Part shown: piece after piece, positions 10,991-23,429 of the stretch
Numbering within the stretch: position 1 is the first letter of the stretch
Layout: each line of letters starts with the position of its first letter
Assembly (NCBI RefSeq): GCF_019649055.1
Contig: NW_026570276.1
Coordinates: 62,001 to 126,000, forward strand
DNA length: 64,000 nt
Source of the DNA: Paramacrobiotus metropolitanus
Lineage: Eukaryota > Tardigrada > Eutardigrada > Parachela > Macrobiotidae
Reading direction: 5' to 3'
The notes under the pieces: model-generated
The model's input: only the letters and a program-made list of their open reading frames with translations
Told to the model about the DNA's origin: nothing
The model's database searches: none
Program-made: the position numbers and the translations under genes

Positions 10991-12842
10991 ACCCGAAAGA
11001 CCTAAATGACGGAACTAAGAAAAAATATATGAATACGAAGATTCATATATGAATTGATTGGTGCTGCTGCAGTTCCAGTTCTGACAATTTGACAAAAGGA
11101 CAACTTAAAGCATTTTGGAAGGGTTTGAAGCTAGGCAGGATCCGAAGTTAGGTACGGACTACAAGAGCATGAGAGACTTGCGAGCCGCCACTGGAGCGGG
11201 TGCGCAGAGGCAGTCTCCGAAAGTGTTCAAATGCAAATTACATGACGATCGCCTAAAGGCTTGTTCTGTTTATAGCCGCTGTAGGCGTACTTCAGTTCTT
11301 GGAAAGCTGTTTTAGTTAACCTATGAAACCCATCTGAGCAGATATAAAGATGGATGTAAAAGGGGTAATCTCCAGGAAGCGTCTGTTGTTGGTTGCCGTG
11401 CTGCACTGCTTTTCTCTATCAGCTGATGTTTTGTAGCGCGAATCTTTTGGAATTCCGCACCCGGGAGAGCGGGGCTGGTGTACAACTCATTTAGCAAAAT
11501 TCGTACTTTCACATTTTGCCATCTTTCGATGGGCTCAAACAATACACACTCTTAAATGTTCAGTAACCGCTTTAAGAGCGGTTACTTTCCGCAACCTATA
11601 TTTCTCTCAACGAAAAAAAACGCATTGCACGAAATTATTCGGAAGTCTCAATCTTACGCTAATTTACGATGAATACTGAACAATAACTTCAAATATCATG
11701 CCCCCTCAAATTGTGTACTTTTAAAACAATTTTAACAATAACGATTTCTAGAAACTATTCTCCTTTAAGTTGGCAAAAGGTCACGCTAAGTGACACCAAG
11801 CACATTCAATTAACCTCTCGCTCAACCTGAACCACATAGTTTAAGTGCGGGAAACCATCGCACGGATGGTTCTTTAATCGTTTTCCCAGAAAAGGTTGCC
11901 AACCATTCTAGTAAGATTTCAAAAAGACCCTGGAAGAGTTAAGGGCCTCGGGGGGATGATGATTCGACAAACCTAGCTCCGTGTTACGCAAGACGGCAGC
12001 TGGACGTCTGTTTAAGGCTTGGAGACGCCAAGCCTTAAACTCTCTCCGAGCACGAACGCCCGGTTGGCTTGTTGAAGATCAAGCAACATCGAAGTGCAAT
12101 AAATCATTTAGCACCTTGGGAACGATAGAGTGTAGAACGTCTTTTGAATCAATCTGTCACGGAAGACAGCAGTTCTTGATAAAAGGTTGGCGTATCCTGA
12201 AGTGCAGACGTTTACTTCTCCCTGTGGTTGTGGCCCTCCAAGATGAGTTCGACGCTGGGCACGGCCGTTCCATGCGTTTCTGCCTTTGCTTCGATCCCGT
12301 TGTGCTATCCTGAAACGTTGCTCTTCCCTAGTAACGCTTTATTAATAAAGGTAATACGTGGGACAGGTATTAATCGGCAGACATCCCCAGTAACCACCAT
12401 CGTCATCCATACGAATGGTACAACGTACAAAATTAGTAAGCACATAACTCGTTTATACATGTAATAAACTTGTAATAAACTTGTAATAATCTGCTTTAAC
12501 GGTATGTGTGAATTAACAAGAATTCGGGAAAATGAGATTCTGTAAGCTTGACATGGAGCGCGCACCATGTCTGATTGGGTCTTTGAGCTCTGTTGGGGGA
12601 TTCGGGTGGAATTTCCATGACCCTCATTCGTTTCCGTCCTTCCATATATCGCTCGACATTATCACGTCTGCCCTTCATAATGGAACAATAGGGACACACA
12701 TATATGCCTCGGCTGTGGTGGGAGCGGGCTAATTTCGGCCTCGGCCACATCTCGGCGGTAATCCATTAATAACTCTTTATTGGCAATAGCCACCCAAATA
12801 ACAAAAGATGCATGCGCTGACACCCTACTTAATCGTTAGAAT
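10991..12842. other. Gene-poor intergenic region
   Basis: I recognise no gene. One minus-strand frame at 12496-12750 contains CPYC followed by residues reminiscent of a C2H2 finger, but its histidine positions are not conserved, so it is at best a relic. A single AAAGGTCA near 11775 fits chance expectation outside the giant retrotransposon. Confidence 0.35.
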
Positions 12843-14990
12843 TTAAACATTAAAAAAACAACCAAATTCCCGGTCCTCCCTCGGGTTAAAAGGTAACGTA
12901 CTCAAAACAGCCGTAGCATTTCCTTTGACAACAGCAAGGCTGAATCGCTGCTTAAGGAAAGCGGTGGAACGCGCTTCTCCTGTCAAATCCCGAATTTTGC
13001 GACCCATAAAATGTAAAAATTCACTTAAAGCCGGACCAAATACTCCAAGGGTTTCCATTACTAGAGGGTAGAAAAGATATCCGTATTCCAAAAACGAATA
13101 ATTTCCACGCTTCGCAGTTTCAGCCAGCTGGGCTACGCTGCCACATTTCTTGGAGCTTCCAGTGACATGAGAGTCAGCAACCGTACACCAGCTGGTTACA
13201 TCCCAAACGATCGGTTTTCCTTGTCTAACTGGTATCAGTGTCATCCCGTCCGGTCTTTTTGCGGTGGTTGATGACAAGCCGTTCGGTTCGATCTCACAAG
13301 GAAAACCAGCGCTTTCACAACAGTTTTTCGCGATGCTGTTCATTTCTTTATGTCTCGCCCATCGTCCTTTAGTCGTTTTGTTGCAGGATAGTCCATGATG
13401 ACCGTTGTTTTCGACTTGTTTCCCACATGCGTTACAGTTGTGCGCCACCACTACTGGTAAACCAAATCGCAAACCAACACCAATACGTACATCTTCATCC
13501 CTCAGGAATGTCCCCAAACAAGGTGCGGGTAATGCATTCAGCCAGGCTCCCGAATCTCTGTTTAAAGCTGACAGCAAAACCGCCCTGGCGCGCTCATTAC
13601 CTTCGATAGACGACATTAACGTGGATATGTCCCGTTCGATCACTGGCGTGTCCCAGGCGTACTGAAACTTCCGAACACATTCCGGGGGAATTTCGCCCTG
13701 CGTCAGTTGGATCCAAGATTCCACAGCGGTTTTTGTCAGGCACTCTTCAGAAGGCTGGTAGAATTCGGAAACCATAGGCAGCACAGAGTACACCGATGCC
13801 AAGTAGGCACAAACAGCTAATGTCTCAATGCGTCGTGTCCCCAAACCACCACGCCGTACTGGAAGAGATATCTGAGTCCATTGCGCTTCGGAAATCTTCA
13901 CGTTGAACAACTGCTCCACCCCACCCGTAGACAGCTATCGTATTCTTTCAGCAAGTCAAGGTGTTCAAAACCACGAGAACTGCGCAGTCCGTACAAAACC
14001 TTAGGAACGCTGAGGCAATTTTAAGGAGAAATAAACTGTAGTGTGCCGGTAATTTCTTCAATCGTTGTACAAAATTCTTTAGTTCCTCCGTTTTTCCAGT
14101 TAAAAATCTCGCGCACGCTGAGAAGGTCATCGGTGCTCCCAACAAAGTGAAGTTGTCGGGACTGAGCTGAATCATATCTGGCCAAGTGCTTAATAATGTT
14201 GCACGGATCATGGAGTCATCTGCATCACATGTTACGATGGGAAAGAATTCGCACTTGCTGAAGTTTAATTCTAAACCCATTTTCGCGGCCCGTTCTTCAA
14301 TTCGTTTTATGGCAGCCATTACTTTTCTACTGTGCCAGCCATTGTCACGTCGTCAAGGAAGGCCAGAAGCAGTTCGCAATCTAAATCATCGAACAGCGGT
14401 AGCGTGGCTAGGTTGTACCCAAAGGGACCCGACGGGTCACCCTGTTGCACTCCGCGGGCGGACGTCAGCGTTTCTTCACCACAGACCAAATGGCTGCTGT
14501 AGCGGTAGGATTGCCAGAAATAACCATAATACGCAGGGAAATGTTGACGAACAGCTTGCAGCAGTGTATCCCGTCTCAGAAGGTTGAACGCGTTTTGAAG
14601 TCGAGTTTCACAATTACGCGCGGTCCTGCGTGTGGGGTTTCCATAGGCCCGGACCCCGTGGATAATTGCTTCAGCTCCGCCCTTCGTCCCGAAACCAAAC
14701 TGCACGTTCTTACACAATTCCTTCATCCGCTCAGTGCAGCTATAACTCACAACTTTTGAAACCAAGCGCCGAAAAGTTTCACCAACCGCAATGGGACGGA
14801 TGCCGCCATCTTTTTTGGCCAACGGGATGAGGTTGGCGCCGAAAAAGAACGGTCGGATGTCTTCAGGGACGTCGTTTTGTAGCACATCCATTAATTATAC
14901 AAGCCATTCCTTTAAATGCACAGGTGGGTTTTTGTAAAATGGGATTCTCTCGCCGGATAAATCCACATTTTTGGATGGCATCCCCGTGTC
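12843..14990 (-). pseudogene. Non-LTR retrotransposon reverse transcriptase with C-terminal CCHC/RPD nuclease domain, broken
   Basis: Three minus-strand pieces (14319-14891, 13948-14319, 12843-13919) together give RT and its C-terminus. RT motif B (GVQQGDP) and motif C (FLDD) are visible in the first piece. The second continues the thumb. The third has a CNACGK...C-type zinc finger followed by RPDG and WDVT, the arrangement of a restriction-like endonuclease as in R2-type elements, and ends near 12843. A TAA interrupts the frame just above 14891. The motif-A stretch reads LDF only in the neighbouring frame (about 14591-14614). A further shift lies near 14319. The 5' part is missing. This is an old, dead copy; the clade within REL-type elements is not determined. 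Confidence 0.85.
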
Positions 14991-17159
14991 AAACCAACCA
15001 ACGGCATATGCCGCATATCCCCGGAAAGCCGCGCTAAATCAGGAAAATCCGGGCACCGAACCTAATATAATTAAGTTGTGCAGTGAAACTTACTTTCCGA
15101 ATGCCCATTCTTGGGGACGCCACTTTATAATACATATATCGATGATTAAAATGTAGAACGTTCTCGCAGAGTGCACCACCGTCTTGTCTCGTCTGCCTTC
15201 TGATTGGCACTAGAAAACTTGATTCTCTGTACTATCCAAAAGGTCGACTCTTGTCACTTGGTACCTATGCCGCGTCCAGTATTTCACCGAATTCCTTTAT
15301 TCGTATTTGCATCAAATGAGTCGCATTCTGCAAAATATGTGAAAGCTCCTCCGAACAACAGCTTTACAGGAAGTAGTTGACACTTATGCCACTTACGTTT
15401 TAAAAAAAAAACTTACTTCCAGTCCAGTAACAGGTTTTACAATCCCGCATCGCCTTGCACTGACAGCGTCGGCATTGACCTTTGGCTGGACAGCGCAGAC
15501 ATCAGCGTACTTTTTGTTGTTCAGCTTTTAGTGCATATAAACACTGGTATGTAAAATCATTCCATATATCTGTGAATTTACCCGACTGCAACACTACAGC
15601 AGCGCCCCCATCCAGTCATACACTCTATAACGATGGTATCGGCATTAACACCAACTACCGTGTGTTATGTTTCATGCACTTTCTCACTTGACTCTCAATT
15701 ACAGAATTACTGCTGGATGGTCAACCGCGCGATGTCGTCGATGGCTCCATCGCTGCCTTTTCCGAAAAGACACTGACCTTTCTAAACACTTGTCTGTGTG
15801 TGTACCGTTTAGACAACGCCCTTCGGCCATTCACCTCTGCGTTCCATCAGCGGTGGGCTTTGTTTCGATGCTCATTCATCCGGCCGAAGGAGAGCTTTTC
15901 TCTCCAACTCGCCATCAGCTTCCTCCTTGTCTCTTATTTTCCGAGATACCATCTCTTTACTTTCAGGCTTCATCCACAAGACATCTACAGGTTCTTCCTT
16001 GTCCTCCGGGCAGTTTTACCCGCTGGTCCGGATTTAGTTGTGTCGTTCCTTTTTCTGGCTACGCCCGTGGTTGTGTGGGTACCTTACACGTTACCTTAAA
16101 CATTATGTAATCTTCACTACATCCTTCACGCCAATTGTGATATAAGTATCGCGGGCGTATACTTGCCGGTCGTTTCATTGCCGATGTTGTCCACGCATCA
16201 TGACAACTAAGAAAAAATCTCGTGTCCGATCCAAAACTGCCAACCTTTTCTATTTCTCTACCATTAAAAACCGCTACTTTTCATGGCGCTTCATAGGTAA
16301 ATGCAGACAAAATTACACAAGGAAAAAGCGAATTCTATGTTGACACGCCCAACCGATATTAATGTCTATGCAGCCGAGAATACCAAAGCAATTGCGTCGC
16401 ATTACAGAACAGCGAGCGAGAATTAAGCACATTATAAACTGTTGATCGATCCTCGGCAACTATTTCGCCTGTGGTGGCTTCTGGTAGCTTCTCAACCAGA
16501 ATCGACAACGCCCGGTTGTGCCTGTTGGTGGTGCGTCCGGCGGTCGACTAAGACAGCCATGTGGCCAGTGGGTCTCCGCCTTCCCCGTCGAAATGCCACG
16601 CGTATGCGGGAGCACCATTTCTCGGAAGCGTGGGAAGCGTTAAAACCGAAGAACAGGAGACGCATCTGTAGATATGAACGAACTTGACAGGTTGAGGATG
16701 TCAGAATCCCGGTAGTATGTTAATGCAAAAGCAGCGGCTGGTTATTCTAGTTTCCACTGCCTACGCTATCACACCGATTTGTAATGATTTTATCAAGCGC
16801 CATTGATTACCACTATTATGTGAATTTAGCGAAAAAATACCCTTCCAGCCTTGGGCGGTATCACGGGAATACCGTATATACTGGCGTCTGGCTATCACCC
16901 GCCTCACTGCGCGTTACTGCCTAGAAGCAGCGCGACTGGAAACGGAATTTTAAGTTGAATGGTTTACCAGCTTCGCCCGTTGTCCAACCATCATGTAATT
17001 CTTAAAAAGGTTGCAGAGATTTCTTGGCATGAATTCTCTGGTGTACTGCAGTGGCAGTGCAAATGATAAATTGAAAATATTCTAACCTGTAACGCAAAAA
17101 GTGAATATTCTTCGTCCGTTATTATCCAGTTCCAGTAGTAACAACTCGTATGTCATTAT
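14991..17159. other. Intergenic region, no gene seen
   Basis: Several open frames of 60-147 codons overlap one another with no recognisable motif, signal peptide or splice framework. I see no repeat shared with other parts of the window. Confidence 0.35.
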
Positions 17160-17730
17160 CATATGTCGTTTGATTGTTTTGCTACGTAGCACAAATATTG
17201 GGTTGTAAATTCCATCGTATGCAATTTCACTTCCTGAAGTTTTCCGTATTCGGCATCCTTTCTGCTACCATTGGTTCTGGTTGCAAGAGGAACTGCCGGA
17301 AGCGGAACGTTCTTTGAAAATGCATTTACCGCGTACATATTTATTACCGTACAGAGTATAAAGCAGATTACTTTATACATCACAATTATTGGTTTTTGTG
17401 TTTTTATTACTGAATCGTAAATTATTTAACTATAGGTGTTTAATAGTTACACAGCTTTCTTCAGTCCGGCAACATTTTATGGAAATTGTAAGGACATATC
17501 TGATAAACATGACTGTTTGATTAAGGAAATCATATCAAAAGACGTACAGTAAAAACGTTCGTCTTTTCAAGAAATACTCAGTGTGATCAGTTTTATTAAC
17601 TTGTTTGTTTGATCAGACCACAATCTATGTAGAAATTGCGATCGAATTCAAAGCGGAACACGACTGATGAGGTAAGCGCTGTTTAAACGGCAGGGCGATA
17701 TGCAAATAAACAAATTAATCATCAATTTCC
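17160..17730. repeat. Partial third copy of the Kazal-upstream segment
   Basis: It shares ordered blocks with 27920-28430 and 62600-63110. These are TTTTCCGTATTCGGCATCCT with AGGAACTGCCGGAA, then AGTCCGGCAAC, then AAAGCGGAACA...GATGAGGTAAGC, and ATGCAAATAAACAAA. The similarity fades near 17730 and no Kazal exon follows, so this copy lacks the gene. Confidence 0.75.
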
Positions 17731-19659
17731 GAACTTGGCAGGGCATTTAAAATAAAAAATGCGATGCCGCTAACGGCGGGTGCAAGTAACTGTGTTTGGT
17801 TCACGTTGGCAAGATGGTGATCTCGATCCGATCCGGAAAAATTTTCCGAATTAAAGGCTTTTCAAGGAAATTTTTTAGACCTCACTATTTAATAGTAAAG
17901 TATCACCAATTTTCTTAAAAGGCCAACCGTTTCACCGAAAGCGTCAGGCTTTTTACCGAAATTGGCTTCATCATACCCAAAGGCTTAATCCGGTATGAGT
18001 AAAAAAATGATTTTAATTGATACAATATTAAAATAATTTTAAATTAGGATACAGCATGGTTTATACATGTATCTTAAATAAAGATCCCACTTTCACTCAT
18101 ATTAATTTTAAAATTGTACGAAAAGCAAAGCGGAAATGCAAAATGGCAATGAAAATGTAACCGATACAAAAATAAGATACGAGTACTGGAAGCGCCATTA
18201 CGTACATCGAGAACTCGCCCGCCGCCGCCTTACGTCACAAGAAATACGGGTTCGTTTCCAAATACGAGTTAGTTTTGAATAAATGGTCAAAATTATTTTA
18301 ATACAGAATAATTAGCGCGGAGATGACGTTGAATGTATGTAATATTATTTTTTCCATTTACAAAGTATTATGATTAGGCGCTGACTGTTGTGGGGTCTTA
18401 CAAACTGTTTTTTGAGGAAATTCAGACAGCCAGTCACAGCCTTTTCATATTCAGTGGAAATTCTGGTGACTCAAAAGCAGATCTGTTCGCTGACTTTGGT
18501 GTTTCTACATCCTCCTCGATTTAGGCATGTCTGCATTAGGCTGCATCACGCCTGCATGTATGCATTTTTGAGTTTGTGCCTTTTTACATTGGTTTTATAC
18601 ACGATTCTGCATTAATGCAAAATGAACAGATACTGCAATTTGCTTGTGCACGGACTTATGGCACTTGGGCCAACGCATCTTTTGGCTAATACTGTAATAC
18701 CTCGAAAAAAACGCAAAAAAGAGTATGTTAGGCGTGGAATATAACCTATGTTGATACTGTTTCCGTTCGTATTTGGACCAGACCGGTGTGAAGGCCGGAG
18801 GGATCCAGCCGATCAGGCTGAAGCCGATAAAGCAAGAAAATACAGCTTCCTGTCAAAATTAAGGATATGAGTTTACGACCGTCGACTTCAAAATGTATGG
18901 AAGTTGGGGTACAGCGGCCGAAAGATTTATTAAAGAGCTCGTTAAGAGAATTTTGCTACCAACCGGCGAGATTCGTAGTCTGGAGTTTTTGAGCCAGAGT
19001 ATCTCTCCAGTAATTCAACTTGGTAATGCTGCTGCTGTAATCAGTACCGTTGAGAATGTCTATAATATTTTGTTTAACCGTAATTTTATTATTAACCGTT
19101 GTTTTATTAACAAGATTTACAATGTGACTGGCTTGTGCTAATAAAGATGACCGTAACTAGATCTTGGATATTGTTATCGCGCTATTGAAATACAGTACAC
19201 AATCAAAAACCGCCAATTAATGTGTGCTACTGCGCTGCATGTATTCTGTAAGCTGCAACGAAAGTTGTTGGTTGCGCAAATAAAATTTTTTTGAAAACCA
19301 TACGATAAAAATGGGAAATAAAAAGCACAATAAATAAGAACACACATGCCGCCTGACACTCAGACCAGCTGACCAGCGGGACACCCACTGAACCCTTAGG
19401 CACCTGGCCCACCGCACGCAATTAAACATAGAAACCGACTAGAAAGATGGAAACAAAGATAGAAAATGAATTATTACATAGAAAACGCAAGAAAACGAAC
19501 GAAGTATACAGTAAACAAAAAATATATAACATTAGAAAACATTGGGAAAACATTCGAATAACATACGAAAAAACTATTTTCTTAACGAATCACGAAAACC
19601 TGAATAAAACATAAGAAAGTTAAGAATAATAAGTTAGGAAACCTTTGTCGTTCATGTAC
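17731..19659. other. Intergenic region with an A-rich degenerate repeat
   Basis: No gene is supported. At 19430-19620 a degenerate run of GAAAAC/ATAGAAAA-like words occurs, which may be a worn relative of the inverted TTAGGTTTC minisatellite seen elsewhere. Short frames near 18893-19141 have no recognisable domain. Confidence 0.35.
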
Positions 19660-19899
19660 GGTGGCTTAAATGTCTGGTGGCCGAAGTGGCAGCGCACCCA
19701 TGCAAGTACTGTGCATGCTTACATCCATATGTATGGCCAGGACCAGGCAGGTACGACGTGCGTACGATATACGCGTCGTACTGCCTGGTCCTGGCCACTG
19801 CAATAGGTCGCTAAATGTACTGCAGGTAATATCGTAATTGTGACGAAATTAGTGCCTAAGTCGTATCGGCGTTCAAAATGCGAAGACCCCATCAAAGGG

Positions 19900-20665
19900 C
19901 GTCCCATTATTTTGTCCGCCATTCATTTTGTCCACCGTTCATTCTGTCCACCATTCATTTTGTTCACCAATCATTTTGTCCACCAATCATTTTGTCCACC
20001 ATTCATTTGGTCTACGATACTTAATTCAATATACTATAAATACAATATTACCACTTGATTTAATATTAATTTAACGAAAAGTGCTATGCGCCAGGAATTT
20101 TCCTGGCGCATAGCAGTGACCTTTAATTTAATATTAAGTACGGTAGTTAAAATAAAACACGCAGTAGACACGGTCTGGGCGTAAGATGGAAGCATGTAGA
20201 TGCGCGCTGTATTATGTGCATAAATCGAACTCATCCGTATCGCTTATTTACTGTTTGCTTATCAGTTGTAACGCATACAGCTGCGCAGAACTAGGTATAG
20301 CAGCAGTATTACGTACAAATTACCTCACTCAATATTGCTGCGGCAAGTGTGCAGAATTTTGCAATAAAAGATTGTAATATCTGCCATATAAAATGAAACC
20401 ATAGATATGAATGTCTGTAAACGTTCTCATAGTACGTACTTAATACTTATCGGACTACTATGCGAGTTTATTAAATTCATACTAGCTTTGTCACAGAAAA
20501 AATGGAAATACGGTACTTTTCGAATTGTATCGTAAACAAAGTGTACGGTCGACAAAATGGATGGTGGACAAAATGAATGGTGGACAAAATGATAGGTGGA
20601 CAAAATGATTGGTGGACAAAATGAATGGTGGACAAAATGATAGGTGGACACAATGAATAGACACG
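19900..20665. mobile_element. Foldback element 2: inverted arrays of CATTTTGTCCACCATT units
   Basis: The left arm, about 19905-20010, has six or seven 16-bp units. The right arm, about 20547-20655, has the same units inverted. Ends read CGTCCC on the left and, inverted, CGTGTC on the right. The flanking 10-mers CATCAAAGGG and CATCAAAGTT share eight bases. The paralogous repeat at 30450-30480 is uninterrupted here, which confirms an insertion. The interior is AT-rich with a 34-bp palindrome and no gene. Confidence 0.88.
20082..20115. repeat. Perfect palindrome with 16-bp arms inside foldback element 2
   Basis: TGCTATGCGCCAGGAA is inverted exactly after a two-base centre. Related CTATGCGCC...GGCGCATAG hairpins occur at about 10600-10628, and a looser one at about 62008-62035. 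Confidence 0.75.
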
Positions 20666-22085
20666 CATCAAAGTTTGTTAAATCGAATTCAATGTTAAAC
20701 TAATAATATTATTGCACATAAGTAAGCGCGTTCCTTGTAGTTGTACGTGGAAATCTTCAATGTATTAGTACTATTGTTACTACGCAACAATAACAGTCAG
20801 CGCTCGCCTGCTATGCATTACTACCGAACAACAAATTCCACTGTTGCTGTTATCTAAACTGCAAGTGCATTGTGGAACAGTTACGTAACGCTCGCGTCGG
20901 GCTATCGTATTCAGTTAGCTAGTAATCACAACAGCCATGCATTTAGCTAAAAATATTATAACTGTGATTATCTCGGAAATTATCCGCTTTCCTATCGAAT
21001 CGCTACTGAATGCTGAACTCAGTCAGTTGCTGGTGTTTTTAGTAATGAACCATTACTGTGCTTACAAATATACATATTATCTGGGAGCAGCGTTCTTGAA
21101 CACTCGCAGGGAACTTCGCACCAGCGGGGAAATTCAGGTACGTAGAATTCTTGAGCACCGGTAGTTGTGTCAGCATGTGTGCATGCTTGCTTAGATTTTG
21201 AGGTAAATGGCCTGCTCAAGTGGCAAGCCGCCTTATCTTCGTATGCCTGTTAAAACTAAATTGGAGGCAAACAGCTTTTCGACTACGGACACCTTTGTGG
21301 CAGGTTTAATAAATGCACAACTTTTTAAAATTTTCTAATGTGCTTGTAATGTACTTGTAATGTCTTCAAAAAGTGCTAGAACATTTACGTACTTATTTTG
21401 AGTTATTTCTACACGTTAACGAATAAACTTCATTTGCTAGAGTAGATTAGCTCCTGGACTTAGGAATGCTAAATAAATTTAGTGTGCGGTAGAAAAGTAA
21501 AGCCACAGATAATTTAAAGTGATCGATGCAATCGCAATAATAAGTACAAATTATACAATGGTTCTCGGCGTAGCGAAATGAATTGCCGGTTGTTTACAAT
21601 GACGAGTTATTCTTGCCGCAACGTATAATATAAATCGCAACCATTACTCCTGCTCGCGGACCTCCTTATTATTATTAGCCCTCATTATTATTTAAATAAC
21701 GGGCACAGGTTGGACTGTTAACCCGTGCTGGTGCCATCGAGGACAAAGCTGAATTTCTTCAGGTTTGCGTGATCACCCCAAAGGTCACAGAAGTCTCACG
21801 ACGTTCTTTCGCGTTCTTATGGTGAACTGTGCGGTTCAAAGTTTTACATGGGATTGGAATACCGTTACTGTATCTGCGCGAAAACTTTTATTTTTCTTCC
21901 CTTCAACGCGCGGGTGCACTCTCGCGCTATGAGTATTGGCTACTTGCGAGAGCATCTTGGACGAGAGTTTTTCGCGGCGCCACTGGTAAAAAACCGGTAT
22001 TATTTTGAATTTTTTTTTGTTTTGAGGGTGTACTGGGAGAATTTAACAGATTTTACTCACGACGGCCAGACTACCTTCGCAACTA

Positions 22086-23429
22086 AATAACAACTGATCT
22101 GAACCACTCGTTACTTACATCAAAAATATAAATAACTACGGTAACGGCAACGTTTTCGGCACGTAATATTTGGGGCTGCCTAACCATAATCGAACTGATA
22201 AAAACGTTCACCCCTAAACCCTTTGCTGTAAACCACACGGATCGAGTTTTTATCTGGCCACCCAAGCAAATTCGCGTACGATGCAAAAAAAATTGAACCG
22301 AATAACAAGACAACATCGTCTGTTGCCTAGAACAAGCCTTCCATTGATTTTCATCCGACACAACCGGTAAATAATCCCAAACTTGTGAGAGCCTGAAATA
22401 GTTTGTTGCCAAATTCCTGTTTATTCGTAAATGTGACGTTTAACACCACAAAATACGGGACGTCGACTACGTTACGTATTGCCTTGTTCAACGTACACTA
22501 TGCTCTAACGTTTTGATGCAGACACGATATACAGTATGTGAGTCCTACGCGTATAACGGTTCGTGTGGTACCGTACTTGTAGACACCTAATCCCGCTTCG
22601 TTGACAAATGAAACACGGCGCAATGGATTTTTAAAATATTGAACAATACACTGGTTAAAATAATTCAAACAACCCATTTCTGAAGTCATTTTTGTCTGCA
22701 CTGGTGTATCAAAACAGGACCCAGAGATCACAGCTTTTACAGCGGTCTAGATTTTTCATAGAAATCATAGCGGTCTTTCCGCAGAAAATACGGCGCGCAA
22801 GATTTTTGGCGCTTCAACAGACTGCGAACTTTTAGCAGGTTATAGTGCCCGGTACAGAAGCTGGAACTCTTGACGTGCAAAATGTACGCAATCATCATCT
22901 TGTACCAGCACGCCCATAGGGCAATAGCAGAAAACTATTCTGGATGTTAAGAATATCATGGCTGCGTCACAATTCTATTTTAGAAACCATGAAAACGGCA
23001 TCGAATCCAGAATTGTTTGGTAAAGAAGGTCTTATCTGGTGTTCGAGTGTGGTGCTACCATCGATGCCGAGGCTGGTGCCAGGGTTGGTGCCAAGGGGGT
23101 GTCGGAATATGTTTCCGGGTCGATAACATGGTGCACAGTGTTCGACGGCGGTGCTTACGTCGGGGTTCTGGGTGGTACCGAGACTGGTGCCAGCGGAGTG
23201 TCGGAGATGCCAGTGCTGGACTTGCTTGTTACCGTGGACATGCTTGGGGTGAAGGTCTTCGTTTTTGTCCTACCGGCACGGCCCCAAGTGAACTGTTACG
23301 ATCTACACACAGCAAGCGATGAGATAATAAAATGATGATGAAAACTTGTGACTAAATAGTACACGAGTCACGAGTTGTACTACATTTGACTGCACTTCGG
23401 GCGAATTCATCTATACTGACTGGTTTAAA
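22086..23429. other. Intergenic region with a GC-richer stretch
   Basis: From 23039 to 23335 the plus strand is open for 98 codons and GC-richer than its surroundings, with a loose internal repeat (GGTGCCA...GTGTCGGA occurs twice). I recognise no domain and no clear splice context. The remainder shows nothing supportable. Confidence 0.3.

Larger units (their letters stand above)
19660..22085. repeat. Dispersed repeat copy 1, carrying foldback element 2
   Basis: It is collinear with 30285-31563 plus 55914-55934: GTGGCCGAAGTGGCA, then GACGAAATTAGTGCCTAAGTC, then ATTATTGCACATAAG, the ACGTTAACGAA block, and CTCTCGCGCTATGAGTATTGG near the end. Relative to the other copy it has an extra 766 bp, a foldback insertion. 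It has no insertion at about 22051, where the other copy carries the giant retrotransposon. No long open frame spans it. Confidence 0.85.

Noticed and set aside
12496-12750. N-terminal zinc finger of the non-LTR element
   Set aside because: It lies downstream of the element's 3' end on that strand, and the histidines are not conserved.
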